Source of the DNA: SKVR01 sp964453995
GTDB lineage: Bacteria > Bacteroidota > Bacteroidia > Bacteroidales > UBA7960
Direction: 5' to 3'
Assembly: GCA_964453995.1 (NCBI GenBank)
Contig: CAYVQC010000052.1
Location: 1-29,965, forward strand
Length of the DNA: 29,965 nucleotides
Both the position numbers and the translations under genes were made by a program. Under the pieces are notes generated by a model. It made no database searches and had not been told where the DNA came from. It saw only the letters and a program-made list of their open reading frames with translations. Shown one piece after another: positions 25,220-29,965 of this stretch (positions are counted from its first letter, which is position 1; each line of letters begins with the position of its first letter).

Positions 25220-25816
25220 CCTCTTTACTTCGTTGAAATGGTCTATAGCCTGTTTCTCAAAGCGCTCACGTGATGATTTGCGGTACTCTTCAAATTCAAT
25301 CTGCACCTCCTTAAGCTCTTTGTTTTTTTGGTTGGTAACCATTTGGCAACGGCGATACATAATAAAGGCTATAGCGAAGAGAATGGCCAGTATACCGATT
25401 ATCGACCATAACAAAAGATTGTAAAACGTTTTGTTGATGGGCAATCCAAACAGGAAAAGGCTATCGCGTTCGCGAATGGCCTCATCTCGCTCGTCATAAG
25501 TATTGGTGAGCAATGTTTCCAGTGAGTCAATCTGGTTTTGATGTCGCCTGATCTGTACATTAAGATCCTCTATTTCAGAAAATGCCTGTCGCAATGAATC
25601 CAGCGAATTGTTTTTTATTTGCTGGAACATATCCTCGCGGATGGCCCTGAAATTATTATAAATATTGGTTCTTTGCTGCAGGTAATCATATTGTTCCTGC
25701 AGGGTTCCCTCTTCTAATACTTCAGGAAGGGTTTGAGCCTCGCCATGGTGTAAACCTGTAACAAACAGAGCCGTAAACACCCAATACACAAGATACTTTT
25801 TTACTGTACTGATCAT
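25205..25816 (-). CDS. Coiled-coil inner-membrane protein of unknown function
   Basis: This 203-residue protein has a probable signal peptide (1-28, ending GEAQ), a long helical and coiled-coil periplasmic part (about 60-120, rich in Glu, Gln, Arg and Leu), one membrane helix (131-154) and a charged cytoplasmic tail (155-203). I recall similar Bacteroidetes proteins that databases label 'tRNA (guanine-N1)-methyltransferase'; nothing here supports a methyltransferase fold, and the label is likely wrong. The layout suggests a structural or envelope-sensing role. It converges on the SDR gene with a 15-bp overlap of the 3' ends. Confidence 0.75.
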   Translation of the reverse strand: MISTVKKYLVYWVFTALFVTGLHHGEAQTLPEVLEEGTLQEQYDYLQQRTNIYNNFRAIREDMFQQIKNNSLDSLRQAFSEIEDLNVQIRRHQNQIDSLETLLTNTYDERDEAIRERDSLFLFGLPINKTFYNLLLWSIIGILAILFAIAFIMYRRCQMVTNQKNKELKEVQIEFEEYRKSSRERFEKQAIDHFNEVKRLRGI

Positions 25817-26020
25817 GATTTCTTACATTTTAAAATGAATGAGCAAGATTTTGCAGGAAAAAATTATACCAATATAGTACAAACAGTTATTTTCTGTGAA
25901 AGTTGTGATAAGGGGAGTATTTCGCAGCAAAAATAAAAAAAACCTGCGTATCTAAACCATGTACCGGCTAAAAATCATATCTGCCGGGAGATTTCCCCCC
26001 TGTAGCGAAGTATCTTCCCC

Positions 26021-26836
26021 TCACCCCTCACCTAAACCGGGCTGTGGCGGGCTTTCCGAAATCCACTGCCGGATATAATTAATGGAGAGTTCATTGAAGA
26101 TTTCTGCCTTTTCAATATTTACAACATGCCCGCATTTTTCTATCACTGCCAAAGAGCGGTTTTTATACTTTTTCACCAGCTCCTTTACCGGTTCCAGCAA
26201 AATATAGTCCTGCTCCCCCATCACATACAGGGTAGGTAAACCGGGGTCTTCGGCTTCCATGCGGCTTAGCTTGGCGGTAAGGCGCCTGGTAAGTTTAAAC
26301 CAGCGGATAAACTCATGCCGGGCAAGTTTGCGGGCTTCGCGAATAAATACATTGCGCGATTCTTCGTGCTGATCCATGGGCATAATGATAAAAGCAAAAA
26401 CCTTGTATAACCACATGTAAGGTACCACTTTGTGAAAAATTCTTCCCAGTTTTACCAAAAATCGCGATTTCATATTGAGCCGGGTAATAGCTCCTACCAG
26501 GATCATGGAAGATACATACTCGCGCCGGATCTCGGCAAGCTTGCGCACAATAATGGTACCCATGGAAACCCCTACAAAATGGGCTTTCTTTATCTTGCAG
26601 TGGTCCAAAACCTTTACTACATCAAGGGCTATATTTTCAAATGTGAAACGGTTGGAGGAATGGTCGGTAACATTGGCGGATTGCCCGTGCCCGTGAAGAT
26701 CGATCAGCAGCAGGTTGAAATGACGGGCATAGCTCTGTATCTGTTTGTACCACACAACCGAACTGCCTCCTGCGCCGTGAATAAACACAACCCATTGGTC
26801 ATTTTCGTGGTGGGGGTATATTTTGTGGTATAACAT
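26021..26836 (-). CDS. Alpha/beta hydrolase
   Basis: This 271-residue alpha/beta-hydrolase-fold protein has oxyanion motif HGAGG (20-24), nucleophile Ser91 in GVSMG, acid Asp210 in GEQDY and His237 in KCGHVVN, so the catalytic triad is complete. There is no signal peptide; it is probably cytoplasmic. An in-frame TTG at 26854 overlaps a perfect -7 box, so the ATG at 26836 is preferred. The C-terminal end (PPQPGLGEG) is low-complexity and looks like read-through into non-coding DNA. Esterase, thioesterase or lactonase activity are all possible. It has no operon partner. Confidence 0.87.
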   Translation of the reverse strand: MLYHKIYPHHENDQWVVFIHGAGGSSVVWYKQIQSYARHFNLLLIDLHGHGQSANVTDHSSNRFTFENIALDVVKVLDHCKIKKAHFVGVSMGTIIVRKLAEIRREYVSSMILVGAITRLNMKSRFLVKLGRIFHKVVPYMWLYKVFAFIIMPMDQHEESRNVFIREARKLARHEFIRWFKLTRRLTAKLSRMEAEDPGLPTLYVMGEQDYILLEPVKELVKKYKNRSLAVIEKCGHVVNIEKAEIFNELSINYIRQWISESPPQPGLGEG

Positions 26837-26851
26837 CTTATCTGAAAACGG

Positions 26852-26859
26852 CAAAAATA
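26852..26859 (-). promoter_or_regulatory. Candidate -7 element for the alpha/beta hydrolase gene
   Basis: The minus strand reads TATTTTTG, an exact TAnnTTTG, ending 15 nt before the ATG at 26836. This implies a very short leader. A TTGG at 26886-26883 is a weak -33 with a 23-nt spacer. Confidence 0.45.
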
Positions 26860-26992
26860 TGTTTTATTGTTTAAAAAATTATCCAATTCAGAACATATCC
26901 ATAGATGTGCCAAACTGTCTAAAAACGAACAACAATTTGCACTCATAGTTTGCATTTTAAGGTGAATATGGCTTAAAAAGAAGGCTGGAGAC

Positions 26993-27024
26993 AAAAAAGA
27001 TGCTGCCCGGCGTCCCGGGCAGCA
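26993..27024 (-). terminator. Intrinsic-terminator-like hairpin read leftward
   Basis: A perfect 10-bp stem, TGCTGCCCGG (27001-27010) with CCGGGCAGCA (27015-27024), closes a 4-nt loop. On the minus strand it is followed by TCTTTTTTG, a good U-tract. No gene ends on this strand nearby: the hydrolase starts further left and the gene to the right is on the plus strand. It could end an unannotated small RNA or block antisense transcription. Confidence 0.65.
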
Positions 27025-27037
27025 GGTGTTTATTGGT

Positions 27038-27066
27038 GCAGAATACACAAATAAACCATTTACATT
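27038..27066 (+). repeat. Copy A of an AT-rich box linked to a GC-rich hairpin
   Basis: This segment aligns with 29936-29963 at about 24 of 28 positions, and the sub-segment AAACCATTTACATT (27053-27066) is identical to 29899-29912. It lies just right of the hairpin at 27001-27024. A TTTACA-T-TGTAAA palindrome (27059-27071) overlaps its end. Confidence 0.6.
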
Positions 27067-27172
27067 GTAAAATTAACAATAAAATAAATACAAACCTCAA
27101 ACTCACCTTGTATAGAGCAAACAGGAAACACCTGTTTTTTTGAAAAGGCTTGCCCACCTTCCAATACTTTTT

Positions 27173-27180
27173 TACTTTTG
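27173..27180 (+). promoter_or_regulatory. Candidate -7 promoter element for the CsgE-fusion gene
   Basis: TACTTTTG matches TAnnTTTG exactly, with a TTG at 27150-27152 (20-nt spacer) as a weak -33. Because the box abuts the ATG at 27181, transcription would begin after that codon, which favours the ATG at 27208. Confidence 0.5.
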
Positions 27181-27207
27181 ATGCCCAACAAAATTGTATG
27201 CATACCC

Positions 27208-29199
27208 ATGTCTATTCCACAAACCATTAAACTCTGCCCCATACCGGTCCGTCTGTTTTCCTTACTGGTCATATTGCTACTTTTTACGGGTGTTGGGTAT
27301 GCTGTGAATAATGAAAAAAAGTTATTCACTGAACCACATATTTTGTTCATGGAAGATTTCAGCACCATTACCGGCGACCTTTCGGGGCATTGGTCTCTTA
27401 CCGGCAATGCACATCCATGGAGCATACAGTCTTCTTCACATGCCGGCGGGCATACACCGGAGCTTAATCTTACCTGGAGTCCTTCCACAACAGGAACAAG
27501 CCGGCTTACAAGCCAACCCATTGATGTAAAGCCCGGCACCAGGCTGCGCCTGCGCCTGAAACAGCAGATCAGGAACTTTCACCTGGAGCAGGGCGAAACT
27601 GCGGCCATAGCAATTACCTTTGCGGGCAATGACAGCCTGGTGGTATTGTGGGAAAACCAGTTGCAGGATGACGTGGAGCAGGCTGAATACGAGTTTTATT
27701 TTGAAGTACCCGCTGAAAGCAATGCTCTGACCATCAGTTTTATGTTTTCCGGCAACAATTACAATATCTGGGATTGGTATATAGACGATATTGTGCTGGA
27801 AAGCCTGCGCGATCATCAGCTTGAAATTGTATCACTTTATGGCAATACCATCCCGTCTGCAGGCAGGGAAGAAATTTATACGGTACAGGTCAGGAACAGC
27901 GGCTTAAAAACCATTGAAAACTACACTGTATCCCTGGTGCATGAAAATGGCAGCGAGCTGGCTGCCCTTGAAGGAATACCCATTGCTTTTGGCGATACCT
28001 TACTGTACCAGTTTCCATGGAGCCCAACGCAAAGAGATATTGGCAAAAATACCATTCGGCCAGCCATAAAAAGTACTCACCAGTCGGATTCTATCATGGG
28101 AGAACCCCTGGAGTTGCTGATACAACCCAAAGATATTTATGGCTTTACCCTGGCCGAGGGAGATGAGAGAAATACACTACCCATTAACTTTCTCTGGCAC
28201 AACAGCCTAAGCCAGTCGGTGTATCCGGCAAAAGAGATTCCCGTCGCCAGCGGTTACCTCACCGGGATCATGTACCAGGGGTTTTTCAGCGAGGATTTTA
28301 ATAACACCACCCTGCAGATCTGGGTGGGAGAGTCGGACTCATCAAACCTGGAACAGGGGTGGATAGAACCCGGCACCTTAACACGTGTACTGGACACCGT
28401 AATGGACCTGGATGCCGGAGAACAGAATATCTTTCTTCCGTTTGATATTCCTTATGCCTACCGCGGAAACAACCTTGTAGTAATGGCTGTAAAGAACCAC
28501 GAAGAATGGAGCAGCGATAATTACTTTCTCACACGTGAGGCAAAAACAGAAGCACCCGTAAGAAGGGTACAGAGGGACAACATCCCCTATAATCCCTCAC
28601 AATTAGACGAGCCCGGAGCTACATCTATGTACCTGCCCATGATGTCTGTCTTTTTTGCTTCACAGGCCCTCATACTCCGTGACCTGCAGGCTGAGGGGGC
28701 AGATAACAAGGAGCAACGCAAAGAATTGCCCGAAGAGTTGCAGGAATTGTTCAGGCAGGCCATTGAAACAGCCACCGAAGAACATGCGCGCCAGCAAAAA
28801 GAGCAACAGCAAGAACAGGAACAGCAGGAGCAGCAAATACAACAGGAAGCCGGGTCAGCCTATGACGGCATCGAGATCACCGAATTCATTTTCAATGAAA
28901 CCATGACCAAGTTGGGGGCAGATTTTTATTACTTCTTTTTCCAGCAATGGAGAAACCCTACCAATATTGAAGGCCTTTCCATCTATGTAATCGAGAAACC
29001 TCTTCCAGGGATGGGCGGTATCATCAGCATAAAAGTAGAAGATCGCATTGTTTTCCAGAGCATGCTCAGGCCTAACGTACAACAGATCAAAGATGCTGCC
29101 ACCGCCGCAGTGCAGCGCACTCAAAGCTATTTCGTCAATTACAAACAGATACAGGAGCAACTGGATGGAGATGACCAAAGTGGGACTGGGATATATTAA
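27208..29199 (+). CDS. Secreted multidomain protein with C-terminal CsgE curli-assembly domain
   Basis: This 663-residue protein starts with a signal peptide (1-32, ending GVGYA). A MAM- or jelly-roll-like sandwich (48-198) ends in WDWYIDDIVLE. A CARDB-like module (205-305) follows, then a third beta module (about 325-445, SQSVYPAKEIP, LQIWVGESD) of a kind common in secreted Bacteroidetes proteins. A Glu/Gln-rich linker (505-548) leads to a CsgE domain (553-650) with FIFNETMTKLGADFYYFFFQ, YVIEKPLPGMGG and VFQSMLRP. CsgE normally is a small periplasmic protein that gates curlin export through CsgG. No csgF, csgG or curlin gene is in view, and no typical type IX sorting tail is present. Start at 27208 is favoured by the promoter position; ATG 27181 is possible. 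Confidence 0.8.
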   Translation: MSIPQTIKLCPIPVRLFSLLVILLLFTGVGYAVNNEKKLFTEPHILFMEDFSTITGDLSGHWSLTGNAHPWSIQSSSHAGGHTPELNLTWSPSTTGTSRLTSQPIDVKPGTRLRLRLKQQIRNFHLEQGETAAIAITFAGNDSLVVLWENQLQDDVEQAEYEFYFEVPAESNALTISFMFSGNNYNIWDWYIDDIVLESLRDHQLEIVSLYGNTIPSAGREEIYTVQVRNSGLKTIENYTVSLVHENGSELAALEGIPIAFGDTLLYQFPWSPTQRDIGKNTIRPAIKSTHQSDSIMGEPLELLIQPKDIYGFTLAEGDERNTLPINFLWHNSLSQSVYPAKEIPVASGYLTGIMYQGFFSEDFNNTTLQIWVGESDSSNLEQGWIEPGTLTRVLDTVMDLDAGEQNIFLPFDIPYAYRGNNLVVMAVKNHEEWSSDNYFLTREAKTEAPVRRVQRDNIPYNPSQLDEPGATSMYLPMMSVFFASQALILRDLQAEGADNKEQRKELPEELQELFRQAIETATEEHARQQKEQQQEQEQQEQQIQQEAGSAYDGIEITEFIFNETMTKLGADFYYFFFQQWRNPTNIEGLSIYVIEKPLPGMGGIISIKVEDRIVFQSMLRPNVQQIKDAATAAVQRTQSYFVNYKQIQEQLDGDDQSGTGIY

Positions 29200-29237
29200 C
29201 GGAGGGGATGGTATCAGCACCCTGGATTTCGCAACCC

Positions 29238-29271
29238 GGCTTATTAAGAATCATTCTAAATAAGCCTTTTT
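29238..29271 (+). terminator. Intrinsic terminator of the CsgE-fusion gene
   Basis: GGCTTATT (29238-29245) pairs with AATAAGCC (29259-29266), and the inner AGAAT pairs with ATTCT, giving a near-complete stem. It is followed directly by TTTTT. It lies 39 bp after the stop codon at 29199. Confidence 0.85.
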
Positions 29272-29890
29272 ACAATGGTATTCTCCTGGTATTTTTGTTG
29301 TATCCTTTCGTTTACAGGCATACCTTTCGCAACCTAACCTGCTGGCAAATAGGGGTATTGACTGACCTGCATCCTTCGGATTTAACAACAAATTCATTGA
29401 AAAATCATTAGGGTTTTCCCTATCATACAACAGGGTTTTACTGGCATAAAATTTAGGGGTAAATTCCTATTGTGCAAAACTACAGCTTCTCATATGTTTA
29501 CAAGTGGAAATTTTAAGCAGACGAGCAGCCTGATTTAACACATCAGCCTCTTGTTGCTATTTGAGAGGAAAACCGGATATAGCTAACAGGGAAAAAAATT
29601 GACGCATTTTTGCCCGCCACACCCTACCTCCCCCCACTGTGGCAAAAGTTATTCCGGTAAAGGTGAAGAGAAGTAATCTTACGTTTGATATTTAAAAACT
29701 GTATTGGCTGATTACAATGTAAACAGCAGAGGGCGAAGCTATGGCAATGGCATACATTCAGACAAAAGGAAACAATACATCGCGGCTCAAGACAGAAAAA
29801 CCCACAAGGGATTATGTATCGTCATATCTTTTAATCAACCTATGGTATAACCTTTAACAAGTCAATTTTGCCAGGGACAAAATTGCAGAA
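29272..29890. other. Non-coding region after the CsgE-fusion gene
   Basis: About 620 bp without a supported gene. The short open frames are not gene-like. One palindrome, TTACA-A-TGTAA (29712-29722), matches the core of the one at 27060-27070. Nothing else was recognised. Confidence 0.45.
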
Positions 29891-29965
29891 ACACACTTAA
29901 ACCATTTACATTTTTACCCGCAGGCCGCCGGGCCTGCACATTACACAAATCAAATCATTTACAAA
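29891..29965 (+). repeat. Copy B of the hairpin plus AT-rich box, cut by window end
   Basis: A GC-rich hairpin, GCAGGCC (29920-29926) with GGCCTGC (29931-29937), is flanked on both sides by versions of the box: AAACCATTTACATT (29899-29912) on the left and AAATCATTTACA (29952-29963) on the right, 53 bp apart. The right version aligns with copy A at 27038-27064. The hairpin stem differs in sequence from that of copy A, but size and loop length are alike. More copies may lie beyond the window. Confidence 0.6.

Noticed and set aside
27001..27024. Perfect hairpin as a rightward terminator
   Set aside because: On the plus strand it is followed by GGTGTTTATTGG, with no usable U-tract; the U-tract is on the minus strand.
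26957..27157. 66-codon hydrophobic frame on the minus strand
   Set aside because: It reads through the perfect hairpin at 27001-27024 and its flanking box, which are better explained as RNA or DNA structure.
29208..29411. 67-codon plus-strand frame after the CsgE-fusion gene
   Set aside because: It spans the strong terminator at 29238-29271 and has no start signals.
1..29965. tRNA, rRNA, transposase or prophage genes
   Set aside because: Scanned by eye for TPsiC-like motifs, conserved rRNA blocks and transposase or integrase motifs on both strands; none was convincing. A tRNAscan-SE or Infernal run would be decisive.

Overview
The window reads as a stretch of chromosome from a member of the Bacteroidetes, most likely an anaerobic, amino-acid- or succinate-fermenting Bacteroidales-type organism. 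The grounds are family-level: Bacteroidetes-style promoters (-7 TAnnTTTG, sometimes with a TTTG near -33), weak or absent Shine-Dalgarno sequences before most genes, secreted modules typical of this phylum, and a succinate-to-butyrate operon like that of Porphyromonas. No rRNA, tRNA, CRISPR array, transposase or phage gene was seen.

Region 1 (1-6147, all minus strand) is a fermentation operon, transcribed abfD - abfT - 4hbD - sucD - acyl-CoA dehydrogenase (the last runs off the window). In pathway order, SucD reduces succinyl-CoA to succinate semialdehyde, 4hbD makes 4-hydroxybutyrate, AbfT attaches CoA, AbfD dehydrates 4-hydroxybutyryl-CoA to crotonyl-CoA, and the acyl-CoA dehydrogenase reduces this to butyryl-CoA. 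Two junctions hold strong hairpins without U-tracts, and the region before abfD carries nested inverted repeats around a candidate promoter.

Region 2 (6.4-15.7 kb) is mixed housekeeping: a possible 58-residue membrane protein, an orphan SiaB-like histidine-kinase-fold protein, recG, a YejK/NdpA nucleoid protein, a lemA-DUF3137 pair, the coupled ruvB-queG pair and a tandem universal stress protein. Region 3 (15.7-22.1 kb) has a stand-alone LuxE-like AMP-forming enzyme, a 7TM-DISM class III nucleotidyl cyclase whose transition-state Arg is His, a MntP-like membrane protein lacking the usual Asp residues, the free methionine-R-sulfoxide reductase msrC, a small array of 25-bp repeats, and tryptophanase. 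Region 4 (22.5-26.9 kb) has cysE and cysK (cysteine synthesis), an SDR oxidoreductase, a coiled-coil membrane protein of unknown function and an alpha/beta hydrolase.

Region 5 (26.9-29.97 kb) is the most unusual part. A secreted 663-residue protein carries three beta-sandwich-like modules, a Glu/Gln-rich linker and, at its C-terminus, a domain I recognise as CsgE, the curli secretion accessory factor. CsgE is normally a small free-standing periplasmic protein, so this fusion to adhesin-like modules is the best candidate for something undescribed. The gene has its own promoter and a very good terminator, and it lies between two copies of a GC-rich hairpin paired with a conserved AT-rich box.
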